Shown here piece after piece: positions 17,246-26,684 of a DNA stretch of 64,000 nucleotides (positions are counted from its first letter, which is position 1; every line of letters begins with the position of its first letter). The translations under genes were made by a program, and so were the position numbers. Below the pieces are notes generated by a model. The model saw only the letters and a list, made by a program, of their open reading frames with translations. It ran no database searches and had not been told where the DNA came from. Source of the stretch: Pantoea eucalypti (lineage in GTDB: Bacteria > Pseudomonadota > Gammaproteobacteria > Enterobacterales > Enterobacteriaceae); NCBI RefSeq assembly GCF_009646115.1, contig NZ_CP045720.1, forward strand, positions 2,666,001 to 2,730,000, read 5' to 3'.

Positions 17246-17761
17246 ATGAGCCTGGAAACCCTTACCCCAGCCGTTGAGAAAACTGAGTTTCGTAATGCGA
17301 TGTCGCGGCTGGGTGCTGCGGTCAACATCATTACCACTGAAGGACCGGCTGGCCGCGCAGGCTTTACCGCTTCTGCTGTGTGCAGCGTCACTGATTCGCC
17401 ACCGACGCTGCTGGTCTGCCTGAATCGCTCTGCCTCGGTTTACTCTGTATTCCGCGAAAACATGCAGCTCTGCGTCAACACGCTGGCTGCAGGACACGAA
17501 ACGCTTTCCAATCTTTTCGGCGGAAAAACGCCAATGGCTGATCGTTTCATTGCGGCTGAGTGGTCAACGGCCGTGACCGGATCGCCGGTACTGAGCGGCG
17601 CGGTGGCCTCCTTTGACTGTCGTATCACGCAGATTGTCAGCGTCGGTACGCATGACACGCTGTTCTGTGAAGTCGTGGGCCTGGTTCGTAACGATGATAC
17701 CCACGGCCTGGCATGGTTTGACCGGGGATATCATCCCCTGATGCGGCAGGATGCCTGTTAA
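17246..17761 (+). CDS. rutF: RutF, FMN reductase for RutA
   Basis: RutF uses NADH to reduce FMN for RutA. The 171-residue protein has the HpaC-like flavin reductase domain ([55 protein letters not shown]). I place its start at the ATG at 17246, because an earlier in-frame ATG lies inside rutD and would add an unrelated 29-residue tail. In E. coli rutE sits between rutD and rutF; here only 19 bp separate them. Confidence 0.95.
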   Translation: MSLETLTPAVEKTEFRNAMSRLGAAVNIITTEGPAGRAGFTASAVCSVTDSPPTLLVCLNRSASVYSVFRENMQLCVNTLAAGHETLSNLFGGKTPMADRFIAAEWSTAVTGSPVLSGAVASFDCRITQIVSVGTHDTLFCEVVGLVRNDDTHGLAWFDRGYHPLMRQDAC

Positions 17762-17807
17762 CACTTCCCTGTAACCCACCGGCATTCATCACGCTCTGGA
17801 GTAGACG

Positions 17808-19136
17808 ATGGCACGATCCTGGTTTCCGCAATGGCAAAAGAAGTCGGCACTAACAGAAAACGGTATTATCGCCCCGGATGAGACACTCCCTCTGGGACAA
17901 ACGCTGGTGCTGGGTTTACAGCATGCGGTGGCGATGTTTGGCGCAACGGTGCTGATGCCGCTGCTGATGGGGCTGGATCCCAATCTGGCGATTCTGGTCT
18001 CGGGTATTGGCACGCTGCTGTTCTTCTTTATTACCGGCGGTCGGGTACCCAGTTATCTTGGGTCAAGCGCCGCCTTTGTTGGCGTGGTGATTGCGGTAAC
18101 CGGCTTCAGTGGTCAGGGACTGAATCCAAATCTCAGCGTGGCGCTGGGCGGTGTCATCGCCTGTGGCGTTCTTTACACGCTGATTGGGCTGGTGGTAATG
18201 AAGTCAGGCACGCGCTGGATCGAAAACCTGATGCCGCCGGTAGTGACAGGCGCGGTGGTGATGGCGATCGGGCTGAATCTGGCTCCAATCGCGGTTCACA
18301 GCGTCTCTGCCTCTTCATTCGACAGCTGGGTCGCGGTGATGACCGTGCTCTGTATCGGTCTGGTGGCGGTGTTTACCCACGGGATGATTCAGCGTCTGCT
18401 GATTCTGGTCGGCCTGATTCTGGCGTGGGCGATCTATGCGATTCTGACCAACGGTCTCGGACTGGGCAAACCGGTCGATTTTACGATGCTGTCACAGGCT
18501 GCCTGGTTTGGCCTGCCGCACACCACCGCACCCACTTTTGATCTGCAGGCGATGGTGCTGATTGCGCCGGTGGCGATCATTCTGGTGGCTGAAAACCTCG
18601 GGCATCTGAAAGCGGTGGCGGGCATGACCGGCCGTAACCTCGATCCTTACATGGGACGTGCTTTTGTCGGGGATGGACTGGCCACCATGCTCTCTGGTTC
18701 GATCGGCGGAAGTGGCGTGACGACCTATGCCGAGAATATTGGCGTGATGGCCGTGACTAAAGTCTACTCCACGCTGGCATTTGTTGCGGCGGCCATCATC
18801 GCTATCCTCGCCGGTTTCTCGCCGAAGTTTGGTGCGCTGATCCACACCATTCCGGCCCCGGTAATTGGCGGCGCATCCATTGTGGTGTTCGGACTGATTG
18901 CGGTGGCAGGCGCACGCATCTGGGTGCAGAACCATGTTGATTTAGGTCAGAACAGCAACCTGATTATGGTCGCTACCACGCTGGTTCTTGGTGCAGGGGA
19001 TTTCGCGCTGAAAATCGGCTCTTTCACACTTGGTGGAATCGGTACCGCCACGTTTGGCGCGATTATCCTGAATGCCATTCTGCGACGCCGCAGTGGGGCA
19101 TCGCAGGAAAAGCCGCTTGCGCGGCAGCAGGGTTAA
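17808..19136 (+). CDS. rutG: RutG, uracil permease (NCS2 family)
   Basis: This membrane permease of 442 residues has 12-14 hydrophobic segments. NCS2 features include QHAVAMFGATVLMPLLMG near the N-terminus, a Q-N-x-G-like region (VAENLGHLKAVAGMTGRN) and SIGGSGVTTYAENIGVMAVT. It imports uracil and probably thymine for the rut pathway. It lies 46 bp after rutF and is the last gene of the operon. Its stop codon abuts that of the convergent EamA gene, with no terminator between. Confidence 0.95.
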   Translation: MARSWFPQWQKKSALTENGIIAPDETLPLGQTLVLGLQHAVAMFGATVLMPLLMGLDPNLAILVSGIGTLLFFFITGGRVPSYLGSSAAFVGVVIAVTGFSGQGLNPNLSVALGGVIACGVLYTLIGLVVMKSGTRWIENLMPPVVTGAVVMAIGLNLAPIAVHSVSASSFDSWVAVMTVLCIGLVAVFTHGMIQRLLILVGLILAWAIYAILTNGLGLGKPVDFTMLSQAAWFGLPHTTAPTFDLQAMVLIAPVAIILVAENLGHLKAVAGMTGRNLDPYMGRAFVGDGLATMLSGSIGGSGVTTYAENIGVMAVTKVYSTLAFVAAAIIAILAGFSPKFGALIHTIPAPVIGGASIVVFGLIAVAGARIWVQNHVDLGQNSNLIMVATTLVLGAGDFALKIGSFTLGGIGTATFGAIILNAILRRRSGASQEKPLARQQG

Positions 19137-20051
19137 CTACTCCAGCGGTGTGGCTACAGGCTGCACCGCTTTTTTTCGTTTCAGCCGCAGTTCACTGACG
19201 ATCACCCCGCAGACGATCAGCGCCCCACCCAGCAACGCCAGAGCAGGCAGACGCTCACCCGCAATACGTCCTACTACACCAGCCCATACTGGCTCTCCGG
19301 CATAAATTACCGTGGCACGGGTTGGCGAAACGCTGCGTTGCGCCCAGTTCATGGTGACCTGAATCAGCGCACTGGCCGCACCCAGTCCCAGAGCACTGAG
19401 CAGCAGTGGTGTTGATATTGCGGGCACCGTCTCGCCATTGGGGACCATCAAAACAAAGGCAGACACAGACGCCACCGCCAGCTGGATCAACGTCACGCGG
19501 CGCACATCGACCTTGCCGGCATAACGACTGATCAGAATGATCTCGGCGGCAATTGCCAGCGTGCTGAGCAGCGTCGCTATTTCACCGGCATTCAGGCTAA
19601 TACGGCCATCCTGCGGCCCGGCCACCAGCAGTAATCCGGTAAACGCCAGCACAATCCCCAGCCATGACATGATGCCCAGCGGACGGCGTAAAAACAGCCA
19701 CTGTAGCAACGGCACCACCGGAACATAAAGTGCGGTAAGGAAAGCAGATTGACTGCTGGAGATGGTCTGCATTCCCCAGGTCTGCAGGCCATAGCCACCG
19801 GCGATCGACAGGCCTATCAGCGTGCCCGCTTTCACCTCCAGCCAGGTCATGCCCACCAGATACCGCCGGAAAAAAAAGGCCAGCAGTAGCGCGGCGGTGG
19901 CAAAACGCAGGCCAACAAAGAAGAATGGACCAGAGTGCTGCATCGCCCGATGCACCACCAGAAAGGTGCCGCCCCAGATCATGGTGATAAAAAGTAATAC
20001 CAGCTCCTGCCGCGTCAGGCGCAGGGTTAAACCGCGGGGTGTGTCCGACAT
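19137..20051 (-). CDS. EamA-family (DMT) inner-membrane transporter
   Basis: The 304-residue protein has about ten membrane helices arranged as two EamA repeats (residues ~15-140 and ~155-285), including IWGGTFLVVHRAM and VIYAGEPVWAGVVGRIAGER. These drug/metabolite transporters export amino acids, nucleosides or other small molecules; the substrate is unknown. It faces rutG tail to tail with zero intergenic bases. The C-terminus (RLKRKKAVQPVATPLE) is basic and likely cytoplasmic. This gene is absent from the E. coli rut locus. Confidence 0.88.
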   Translation of the reverse strand: MSDTPRGLTLRLTRQELVLLFITMIWGGTFLVVHRAMQHSGPFFFVGLRFATAALLLAFFFRRYLVGMTWLEVKAGTLIGLSIAGGYGLQTWGMQTISSSQSAFLTALYVPVVPLLQWLFLRRPLGIMSWLGIVLAFTGLLLVAGPQDGRISLNAGEIATLLSTLAIAAEIILISRYAGKVDVRRVTLIQLAVASVSAFVLMVPNGETVPAISTPLLLSALGLGAASALIQVTMNWAQRSVSPTRATVIYAGEPVWAGVVGRIAGERLPALALLGGALIVCGVIVSELRLKRKKAVQPVATPLE

Positions 20052-20148
20052 AATTCACCTGATGATGTGTCCGGACGATATTGTGGGGAGAGCGAGGAGG
20101 AAAAGCAACGACGTTCACCGCCGGTAAGCGCCGGCGGTGAACGTCAGG

Positions 20149-20322
20149 TTATGCGTCCGCTTTTTTAGGGCTGCTGCGTCCCCCTTTCTCACCGGCGCGT
20201 GCTGCGCGCTGCGGATCATTTTTAAAATTACCGCCGCTGTTTTTTCCGCCTTTACGTCCCGCTTCAGCGGCACGCTCACGGTTTTCAGCAAAATTTCCTG
20301 AACCTCCACGATGTGCTGTCAT
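20149..20322 (-). CDS. ymdF: KGG-motif stress protein YmdF
   Basis: A 57-residue, Gly/Lys-rich protein with three copies of the KGG (Con-10) motif: NFAENRERAAEAGRKGGKN, NFKNDPQRAARAGEKGGR and an HRGGSGN start. Such small hydrophilic proteins accumulate in stationary phase and under osmotic stress in enterobacteria. A GGAGC ribosome site precedes the ATG. The position between the rut locus and wrbA matches E. coli. Confidence 0.93.
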   Translation of the reverse strand: MTAHRGGSGNFAENRERAAEAGRKGGKNSGGNFKNDPQRAARAGEKGGRSSPKKADA

Positions 20323-20576
20323 GATTTGCTCCTTTCGCGTAGTGCGATTAATAAAGAACTAAAAGCAGAAGGCTGAATTCCGAAACCAGCCCATGCTTAA
20401 ATAATAGCCAGACTCTGCATAAACTCATCCAGCAGTCACATTTCGCAACAGAGTAATCACCAGTAATTTGCTTAAAGAACGAACATTACGCCGGTTTATC
20501 ACCGATTATCTGCAGGATTATTGCCCGATTCATTCGCCACGATGTCTGTATCGCCTGCGTAAAACAAAAGCTCTTC

Positions 20577-20582
20577 TATACT
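20577..20582 (+). promoter_or_regulatory. -10 element of wrbA promoter, RpoS-like
   Basis: cTATACT lies 34 bp upstream of the wrbA ATG; the preceding C is typical of sigma-S promoters. wrbA and yccJ are stationary-phase genes in E. coli. No good -35 hexamer is visible, which also fits sigma-S. Confidence 0.45.
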
Positions 20583-20615
20583 TTTTCTGGACGTCAAAAC
20601 CACCTGGAGAGATTT

Positions 20616-21215
20616 ATGGCCAAGATTCTGGTGCTCTACTACTCGATGTACGGACATATTGAAACAATGGCGAACGCAGTTGCAGAAGGCGCTCGTCGGG
20701 TTCCCGGCGCGGAAGTGGATATCCTGCGGGTACCAGAAACAATGGAGGCCGATCGCTTTGCACAGGTGGGCGGCAAAACCAATCAGCAGGCTGCAGAAGC
20801 TTCGCCTGAGATGCTGCCGCACTATGACGCAATTATCGTCGGTACCCCGACCCGCTTTGGCAACATGGCCGGGCAGATGCGGACGTTCTGGGATCGCACT
20901 GGCGGTCTCTGGGCATCGGGTGCACTGTTTGGCAAGGTTGCCAGTGTCTTTACCTCAACCGGTACTGGCGGCGGTCAGGAACAGACTATTACGTCAGTCT
21001 GGACCACTCTGGCCCATCACGGCATGGTCATCGTTCCTATCGGCTACGGAACCAAAGAGCTGTTTGATATTTCTCAGGTTCGTGGTGGCACACCCTATGG
21101 TGCGACCACGCTGGCGGGCGGCGATGGCTCGCGTCAGCCTACAGAGGCGGAACTCAATATTGCCCGTTTTCAGGGTGAACATGTTGCCGGACTGACTGTG
21201 AAACTGCAGGACTGA
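20616..21215 (+). CDS. wrbA: NAD(P)H:quinone oxidoreductase WrbA
   Basis: WrbA is a tetrameric flavodoxin-fold FMN enzyme that reduces quinones by two electrons and limits oxidative stress. The 199-residue product shows the phosphate-binding loop [19 protein letters not shown], the [18 protein letters not shown] isoalloxazine-contact loop, and a TGGGQEQT turn. A GGAGAG ribosome site precedes the ATG. yccJ follows 19 bp downstream, the E. coli arrangement. Confidence 0.97.
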   Translation: MAKILVLYYSMYGHIETMANAVAEGARRVPGAEVDILRVPETMEADRFAQVGGKTNQQAAEASPEMLPHYDAIIVGTPTRFGNMAGQMRTFWDRTGGLWASGALFGKVASVFTSTGTGGGQEQTITSVWTTLAHHGMVIVPIGYGTKELFDISQVRGGTPYGATTLAGGDGSRQPTEAELNIARFQGEHVAGLTVKLQD

Positions 21216-21234
21216 TTTAATCAAGGAGAAAAGT

Positions 21235-21465
21235 ATGTCTACTGAACAATCGAAAGCACATCACGTTGGCGAATGGGCAAGTTTGCGTCATACCTCCCCT
21301 GAAATTGCCGAGGCCATTTTCGAAGTGGCGAATTACGATGAAAGACTGGCAGAAGAGATCTGGCGTCAGCAAGGCAGCGACGATGTGCTCATTCGCGCCT
21401 TTGAAAAGACCGATAAAGATCTCCTGACCTGGGATGATAAGCCCGTAGAACGTAAGAACGTCTGA
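21235..21465 (+). CDS. yccJ: Conserved protein YccJ
   Basis: A 76-residue acidic, soluble protein, close to E. coli YccJ in length and sequence type ([25 protein letters not shown]...[16 protein letters not shown]). The function is unknown. AAGGAG precedes the ATG. It forms an operon with wrbA. Confidence 0.93.
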   Translation: MSTEQSKAHHVGEWASLRHTSPEIAEAIFEVANYDERLAEEIWRQQGSDDVLIRAFEKTDKDLLTWDDKPVERKNV

Positions 21466-21519
21466 TTCAGGGGCGGGAATTTCCCGCCCTCACTTTTTTA
21501 GCTCACCAAGGAGTACGTT

Positions 21520-22893
21520 ATGTCTTCCTATCAAAGCATTAATCCCGCAAACAATGAATTGATGAAAAGCTGGCCTTCACATGATGAATCGGCTGTCAGC
21601 CATGCGCTGGACGTGGCCGATCGTCTTTTCCACTCGTCATGGAGCAAAGGTGAAATTCAGCCACGTCTGCAGGTATTGAAAAAACTGGCTGACCTGATTG
21701 ATAGCCGCGCGGAAGAGCTGGCAACCATCGCCAGTAAAGAGATGGGTAAGCTGATTGGTCAGAGTCGTGGCGAAGTGAAAATCTGTTCACAGATTGCCCG
21801 CTACTACGCAGAGCATGCCGAACGTATTCTGCAGCCGCAGGCCTATCCCAGCGAGCTGGGCGAGGCCTGGGTTGAGTATCACCCGATTGGCGTGTTAGTT
21901 GCCGTCGAGCCGTGGAACTTCCCTTACTATCAGCTGATGCGCGTACTGGCACCTAATCTGGCGCTGGGCAACCCTGTGCTGGCGAAACATGCCAATATTG
22001 TGCCGCATTGTGCCGATGTGTTTGAAAAACTGGTTCGTGAAGCGGGTGCGCCTGAAGGGGCCTGGACTAACCTGTTTATATCAAACGAGCAGGTTGCCGA
22101 TCTGATTGCTGACGATCGCGTGCAGGGTGTTGCCCTGACCGGTTCAGAGCGCGCAGGAAGCGCCGTTGCTGAGCAGGCTGGTAAGTATCTTAAGAAATCG
22201 ACGCTGGAACTGGGCGGCAATGATGTGTTTGTGGTGCTGGATGATGCGGATCTTGACGAAGCCGTGCGTCAGGGCGTGCAGGCACGTCTCAGCAATTGCG
22301 GTCAGGTTTGTACTGCCGCAAAACGCTTTATTTTGCATGAGAAAATTGCCGATCGCTTTATCAGCCAGTTCAGTGCTGCGCTGAGTTCTGCAACGCTGGG
22401 CGATCCGCTGGATGAGAAAACCACACTTGGCCCGCTCTCTTCTGCTGATGCACGTGACCGCCTGGTGAAACAGGTCGATGAAGCGGTCGCTAATGGCGCA
22501 ACACTGGTGACAGGCGGTAAAGCGGCAGAGGGCGCGGGTTGCTTCTATCAGCCAACCATTCTCACTGGCATCACCCCGAATAATCCTGCTTATTATCAGG
22601 AGTTCTTCGGTCCTGTGGCACAGGTTTATGTCGTCGGCGACGATAATGCGGCTGTGGCGCTGGCAAACGACTCGCACTACGGTCTGGGTGGCTCAGTCTG
22701 GACGCGGGATACGGCTCGCGGTCGTAAACTGGCTTCCGCCATTGAAACCGGGATGGTGTTTATCAACTCACAGAGCGACACCTCAGCGGAACTGCCTTTT
22801 GGTGGTGTGAAACGTTCAGGCTATGGCCGTGAACTCTCTGATCTGGGTATCAAAGAGTTTGCTAACCAGAAACTGGTCGTTGTGGCGGGTTAA
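21520..22893 (+). CDS. NAD(P)-dependent aldehyde dehydrogenase, succinate-semialdehyde type (Sad/YneI-like)
   Basis: This 457-residue enzyme oxidises an aldehyde to an acid. The catalytic Glu lies in STLELGGNDVFVV and the catalytic Cys in NCGQVCTAAKRFIL. The cofactor loop GVALTGSERAGSAVAEQAG and the C-terminal AELPFGGVKRSGYGREL are typical. The GQVCxAAKRF sequence and the length resemble the Sad (YneI) class of semialdehyde dehydrogenases more than GabD. AAGGAG precedes the ATG and a terminator follows. It is absent from this locus in E. coli. A substrate such as malonic semialdehyde from the rut pathway is only a hypothesis. Confidence 0.85.
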   Translation: MSSYQSINPANNELMKSWPSHDESAVSHALDVADRLFHSSWSKGEIQPRLQVLKKLADLIDSRAEELATIASKEMGKLIGQSRGEVKICSQIARYYAEHAERILQPQAYPSELGEAWVEYHPIGVLVAVEPWNFPYYQLMRVLAPNLALGNPVLAKHANIVPHCADVFEKLVREAGAPEGAWTNLFISNEQVADLIADDRVQGVALTGSERAGSAVAEQAGKYLKKSTLELGGNDVFVVLDDADLDEAVRQGVQARLSNCGQVCTAAKRFILHEKIADRFISQFSAALSSATLGDPLDEKTTLGPLSSADARDRLVKQVDEAVANGATLVTGGKAAEGAGCFYQPTILTGITPNNPAYYQEFFGPVAQVYVVGDDNAAVALANDSHYGLGGSVWTRDTARGRKLASAIETGMVFINSQSDTSAELPFGGVKRSGYGRELSDLGIKEFANQKLVVVAG

Positions 22894-22907
22894 TCGCCCT
22901 GCAGCCA

Positions 22908-22938
22908 TAAAAAAACCCCGTTTCGACGGGGTTTTTTA
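22908..22938. terminator. Bidirectional terminator after the aldehyde dehydrogenase gene
   Basis: AAAAAACCCCG-TTTCGA-CGGGGTTTTTT is a perfect stem with A- and T-tracts, between the convergent dehydrogenase and agp genes. Confidence 0.9.
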
Positions 22939-22959
22939 TTATGGGTCGCTACAGCGCAA

Positions 22960-24570
22960 TTACTGCGTTGCCGCTGACTTTAATTCGTCGTTGTGCACTG
23001 TGGCAGGCTTATTCGCAGCGTTAGCCTGGTCAGCTTTCGCGTCACTGGCTGAGGCTGCTTTGTCTTCCTTCGCTTTCTCAGCAGCGGCTTTATCCGCTTT
23101 AGCCTTCTCAGATGCTTCTTTATCCGCTTTTGCTTTCTCAGCAGCCGCTTTATCTGCTTCAGACTTCTCAGCGGCAGCTTTGTCGGCTTCAGCTTTCGCT
23201 TTGGCTGCGGTCGCTTTATCCGCTTCAGCTTTATCAGCAGCAGCGTCATTCGTCGCTGCGGCTTTTGCGCTGTCGTCGTCAGACTGTGCTGCAGGTTGTG
23301 GTGCCGCCGCAGGTTGCATTGGCGTGCCCTGCAGCGCAGCATTCAGCGCCTGAGCGAACTGATCCCAGCTGCAATAGCCGTTTGCATCCGTCTCACAACC
23401 CGCCAGTTGCAGCGTAACGCGCTTCGGTGGGTTTTTCAGATTCAGCACGTCAGCGTTGCGCAGCTGATCGGCCGTCTGATAGACATACTCGACTTTGAGC
23501 AGGTCTTTATCCGTTTTCGCATCATGCCAGCGTTCGAAAACAACCTGGCCGCCAATCGGCGTTTTTTCGTAAGTATCAGGCAGCTCATAAGGTTTGACCT
23601 GCAACGCGCTAAGCAGCGAGGCGATATTCGAGTCATGACCCACCATCAGCGTGATTTTCGGCGCGTTGGCTTTGTCCTGATCCACTAACTGACTGCGGAT
23701 GTAATCCACCAGTGGGGCCGCCACTTCACGGGAAACGTCCGGGCTGGTGAACAGGGCGTCCTGATAACCATTTTTAATGGCTGACAGCTCTTTCCACTGT
23801 TCAGGCGTCTTGATCTGGCCCCATGCAACCTGATCCAGCGGGAATCCTTCATAATACTGCAGCGTAAACGCATCCATCAGGGAGTTACCCACTTTCAGCG
23901 GGCCACTGACAGTTGGCTCTTTACCGTTTTCAGCGCTGAAGGTGTTCTGGCCGCTGCTGAGATCGCACTGCTTTTTATTGTTGCAGGCAGGCGATGCTTT
24001 ATAGTCGACAATCTTTTCCAGGCGCTGGAAAGCAGGTTTCAGCGACAGTTTTTCATTTGCTGCGGTCATCGCGGCCAGTGCTTTCTTATTGAAAGCATCG
24101 CTGCCATCGGTGATGACCGGATTAAAGATAGGATCCATGGAGCCCATTTCATCCTGGTGTGTGACCGCGACGTCACAGCCTGGGAAGGCACCATTAACAA
24201 AGAACTGAGCCGTCGCAACGGTGCGTTGCAGGCTGTTAGCGTAGACAAAGACGTTATTACTGTCAGGACAGCTGCCGTTCTTCACCAGGCCCTGCTGTGC
24301 CAGCCACTGACGGGTGTAATTACCCATGTAGACTTCCAGCACGCCACCTTTAGTGGTCAGCTGTCCGCCGGGAACATCCCACTGCGGCCAGCTTTTTTTG
24401 GTGGACTGTTCCAGCACGCTGCCATTATCGGCCAGTGGCGCACGCAGATTGTGACGACTCAACATCAGCACCTGCTGCAGCTGCATGTCACCCTCAGCAG
24501 CAAATGCTACCGTTCCGACCGGCAATGCAGCGAGCACTGACAATGCGCAAAGACTCAGTTTCTTGATCAT
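22960..24570 (-). CDS. agp: Periplasmic glucose-1-phosphatase with long Lys/Ala-rich tail
   Basis: Agp is a histidine acid phosphatase that releases glucose from glucose-1-phosphate. A signal peptide is visible ([19 protein letters not shown]...FAAEG). The phospho-His motif is SRHNLRAPL (residues ~38-46) and the proton-donor motif [12 protein letters not shown] lies near 310. The first ~416 residues match the usual Agp length of ~413. They are followed by a 120-residue low-complexity tail (22963-23322) with [14 protein letters not shown] repeats predicted to form a charged helix like TolA domain II. The tail is unusual for this family. The frame stays open throughout, with the enzyme body apparently intact. 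Confidence 0.95.
   Translation of the reverse strand: MIKKLSLCALSVLAALPVGTVAFAAEGDMQLQQVLMLSRHNLRAPLADNGSVLEQSTKKSWPQWDVPGGQLTTKGGVLEVYMGNYTRQWLAQQGLVKNGSCPDSNNVFVYANSLQRTVATAQFFVNGAFPGCDVAVTHQDEMGSMDPIFNPVITDGSDAFNKKALAAMTAANEKLSLKPAFQRLEKIVDYKASPACNNKKQCDLSSGQNTFSAENGKEPTVSGPLKVGNSLMDAFTLQYYEGFPLDQVAWGQIKTPEQWKELSAIKNGYQDALFTSPDVSREVAAPLVDYIRSQLVDQDKANAPKITLMVGHDSNIASLLSALQVKPYELPDTYEKTPIGGQVVFERWHDAKTDKDLLKVEYVYQTADQLRNADVLNLKNPPKRVTLQLAGCETDANGYCSWDQFAQALNAALQGTPMQPAAAPQPAAQSDDDSAKAAATNDAAADKAEADKATAAKAKAEADKAAAEKSEADKAAAEKAKADKEASEKAKADKAAAEKAKEDKAASASDAKADQANAANKPATVHNDELKSAATQ
22963..23322 (-). repeat. Coding repeats for Lys/Ala/Glu/Asp-rich tail of Agp
   Basis: The segment encodes roughly decameric repeats around [10 protein letters not shown], flanked by a Pro/Ala/Gln linker on the N-side and a polar end ([14 protein letters not shown]). 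The DNA is imperfectly repetitive, which suggests expansion by recombination or slippage. Confidence 0.85.
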
Positions 24571-24810
24571 TGTGCCTATTCCATTTATTCAGTAAAGAAA
24601 CACTCTGGCTATCAACCGATTAGCTCGCCTCAGAGCGAAGTAATCAACAGTGTAACTCAGCTCGCCTCGGAAAAGCGCCAGATGTTTGCAAAAACAGTGA
24701 GTGGACTATAGCAGAGATGCATCGAACAGATGAATGCGCAGCCGCGCGTCAGCAGCAGAGACGTGGTTTTTCGGACTGGAGGAAGAAGCTGGAACGTCAG
24801 AAACGAAACA

Positions 24811-24831
24811 GGCCAGCACGGAGTGCTGGCC
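24811..24831 (-). terminator. Hairpin downstream of tRNA-Ser genes
   Basis: GGCCAGCAC-GGA-GTGCTGGCC is a perfect 9-bp stem 9 bp past the downstream tRNA-Ser. Read leftward it is followed by TGTTTCGTTTC, a weak T-rich tail, so it probably ends the tRNA transcript. Confidence 0.65.
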
Positions 24832-24840
24832 TGTAAAATG

Positions 24841-24928
24841 TGGCGGAGGAGGAGAGATTCGAACTCTCGGATGGTTTCCCATCGGCGGTTTTCAAGACCG
24901 CTGCCTTAAGCCGCTCGGCCACCCCTCC
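24841..24928 (-). tRNA. serT: tRNA-Ser (anticodon UGA), copy 1
   Basis: This 88-nt type II tRNA has a GGAGGGGTGGCCGAG 5' end, a TTGAAAA anticodon loop (TGA), a long variable arm and the encoded CCA at 24841-24843. The sequence is identical to the second copy 68 bp away. E. coli carries one tRNA-Ser(UGA) at the equivalent site upstream of yccA. Confidence 0.95.
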
Positions 24929-24996
24929 GTTTTGAAACTGTACTGCATCGGCAAAACTATTGATTTTTACCGCTTTATTGCCCGTGGCAGATAAAG

Positions 24997-25084
24997 TGGC
25001 GGAGGAGGAGAGATTCGAACTCTCGGATGGTTTCCCATCGGCGGTTTTCAAGACCGCTGCCTTAAGCCGCTCGGCCACCCCTCC
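24997..25084 (-). tRNA. serT: tRNA-Ser (anticodon UGA), copy 2
   Basis: This is an exact 88-nt copy of the neighbouring tRNA-Ser gene, with CCA encoded at 24997-24999. The two are in tandem on the same strand and probably share a transcript. The 68-bp spacer is unique sequence. Confidence 0.95.
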
Positions 25085-25319
25085 GCAATGACGCGCACTA
25101 TAAACACCCCGTTTAGGGATGTAAAGCATCTATCTGTTTATTCGCCTGAAAAACAGCCAGATTGTGATTTTTTGGTGTCAAAATCGCCACTCTGCTCAAA
25201 CAATTAGCAGATTAGCGCGTAAAGAAGGGTAAAACGCCTTTTCCCTCTTTAATGGGCTGCGTATTCTCGGCACATATTTAACGATCTGCTTATTAGTGTT
25301 CTGCTTAAAGGAGCGCAAC

Positions 25320-25973
25320 ATGGAAAGAATTGTCACCTCATCGCAGTCTTCACTGCTTTCAACGCACAGAGTTCTGCGCAATACCTATTTTCTGCTTGGG
25401 CTGACTCTGGCCTTTTCGGCGGTTACAGCTACCGCCAGCACCCTGCTTGCCTTGCCTGCGCCGGGCCTGATCCTGATGCTGGTCGGCTTCTATGGTTTGA
25501 TGTTTTTAACCTACCGCCTGGCTAACAGCCCGATGGGTATTCTTGCCGCGTTTGCGTTTACCGGCTTACTGGGATACTGCCTGGGCCCTATTCTGAGCTC
25601 CTTCTTAACCGCAGGCATGGGCGACGTGATCGCACTGGCGCTGGGCGGTACGGCGCTGGTGTTCTTCTGCTGTTCTGCCTACGTGCTGACAACCCGTCGT
25701 GATATGTCCTTCCTGGGTGGCATGATGATGGCAGGTTTTGTGGTACTGCTGGTTGCGGTGGTCGCCAACATCTTCCTGCAGTTGCCTGCCTTGCATCTGG
25801 CTATCAGCGCCCTGTTTATTCTGTTTTCAGCCGGTGCGATTTTGTGGGAAACCAGCAACATCATTCATGGTGGCGAAACCAACTACATCCGCGCGACGGT
25901 AAGCCTCTATGTTTCGTTGTATAACATCTTCGTCAGCCTGCTTAGCCTGCTGGGTTTCGCCCGCAGCAACTAA
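25320..25973 (+). CDS. yccA: YccA, FtsH-associated BAX-inhibitor-family membrane protein
   Basis: The 217-residue protein has seven hydrophobic segments (from [16 protein letters not shown] to [18 protein letters not shown]), characteristic of the BI-1 family. E. coli YccA is an FtsH substrate and modulator that protects SecY when translocons jam. I place the start at ATG 25320 with AAGGAG seven bases upstream; an earlier in-frame ATG has no ribosome site. A terminator follows. The charged N-terminus (MERIVTSSQ) matches the E. coli degradation signal region. Confidence 0.93.
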   Translation: MERIVTSSQSSLLSTHRVLRNTYFLLGLTLAFSAVTATASTLLALPAPGLILMLVGFYGLMFLTYRLANSPMGILAAFAFTGLLGYCLGPILSSFLTAGMGDVIALALGGTALVFFCCSAYVLTTRRDMSFLGGMMMAGFVVLLVAVVANIFLQLPALHLAISALFILFSAGAILWETSNIIHGGETNYIRATVSLYVSLYNIFVSLLSLLGFARSN

Positions 25974-25995
25974 CCGGCAATGACATTCGGCCTGT

Positions 25996-26020
25996 AAAAC
26001 CCCGCTTCGGCGGGGTTTTT
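25996..26020 (+). terminator. Terminator after yccA
   Basis: AAAACCCCGC-TTC-GGCGGGGTTTTT forms a strong stem with a T-tract 23 bp after the yccA stop. Confidence 0.9.
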
Positions 26021-26078
26021 GCTTTTACTGCCGGCCAGGTTTGCTAAACTGCGCCGTCATTTACAGAGAGGAGATCAC

Positions 26079-26405
26079 GTGAATTTTAACGGTAACGAAA
26101 TCGCCGTCGATGCCGAAGGCTATCTGAAGAGTACCGACGACTGGAGTGAAGCGCTGGCGGCACACATTGCTGAGCGGGAAGGCCTCACCATGACCGAAGC
26201 ACACTGGGAAGTGGTCCATTTTGTGCGCGCGTTTTATCTGGAATTTAATACCTCACCCGCCGTGCGGATGCTGGTAAAGGCAATGGCGAAGAAATACGGG
26301 GAAGAGAAAGGCAACAGCCGCTACCTCTTCCGCCTGTTTCCTGAAGGGCCGGCTAAACAGGCAACGAAAATTGCCGGCCTGCCTAAACCGGCAAAGTGTC
26401 TGTGA
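26079..26405 (+). CDS. tusE: TusE sulfur-relay protein (GTG start)
   Basis: TusE accepts sulfur from TusBCD and passes it to MnmA for 2-thiouridine in tRNA; DsrC family. The 108-residue product keeps the conserved core ([38 protein letters not shown]) and ends PAKCL, with the penultimate Cys as the persulfide carrier. I place the start at a GTG at 26079 preceded by GAGGAG. It matches E. coli TusE, whereas earlier codons in frame give unrelated sequence. It is convergent with yccX, with adjacent stops. Confidence 0.93.
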   Translation: MNFNGNEIAVDAEGYLKSTDDWSEALAAHIAEREGLTMTEAHWEVVHFVRAFYLEFNTSPAVRMLVKAMAKKYGEEKGNSRYLFRLFPEGPAKQATKIAGLPKPAKCL

Positions 26406-26684
26406 TTAACCGGTTGTAAAATCGCGGGGTGGCTCTGCGGGCTGGTGCGGTTCCACCAGCACCTTATCAACGCGCGCACTGCGGGGCCCGCCCGCTTTAA
26501 GCCAGGCGATTAGCGCTTCGACCTTCTCCGCGTCGCCCCAGGCCAGCACCTCGACGCTGCCGTCATCCAGATTCCGCGCGTAGCCCAGCACGCCCAGCGT
26601 CCTGGCTTCTGCCTGCGTACTGTAACGAAACCCGACGCCCTGGACGCGGCCATGAACCCATGCTTTAAAACAGGCTGCTGACAT
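26406..26684 (-). CDS. yccX: Acylphosphatase
   Basis: A 92-residue acylphosphatase that hydrolyses carboxyl-phosphate bonds. The signature [14 protein letters not shown] supplies the catalytic Arg, and [17 protein letters not shown] supplies the catalytic Asn. The final codons abut the tusE stop on the other strand. A GGAGA ribosome site precedes the ATG. Confidence 0.95.
   Translation of the reverse strand: MSAACFKAWVHGRVQGVGFRYSTQAEARTLGVLGYARNLDDGSVEVLAWGDAEKVEALIAWLKAGGPRSARVDKVLVEPHQPAEPPRDFTTG

Noticed and set aside
24170..24185. GTGAC...GTCAC motif inside agp as a matS site
   Set aside because: The spacing between half-sites is six bases, whereas matS has three.
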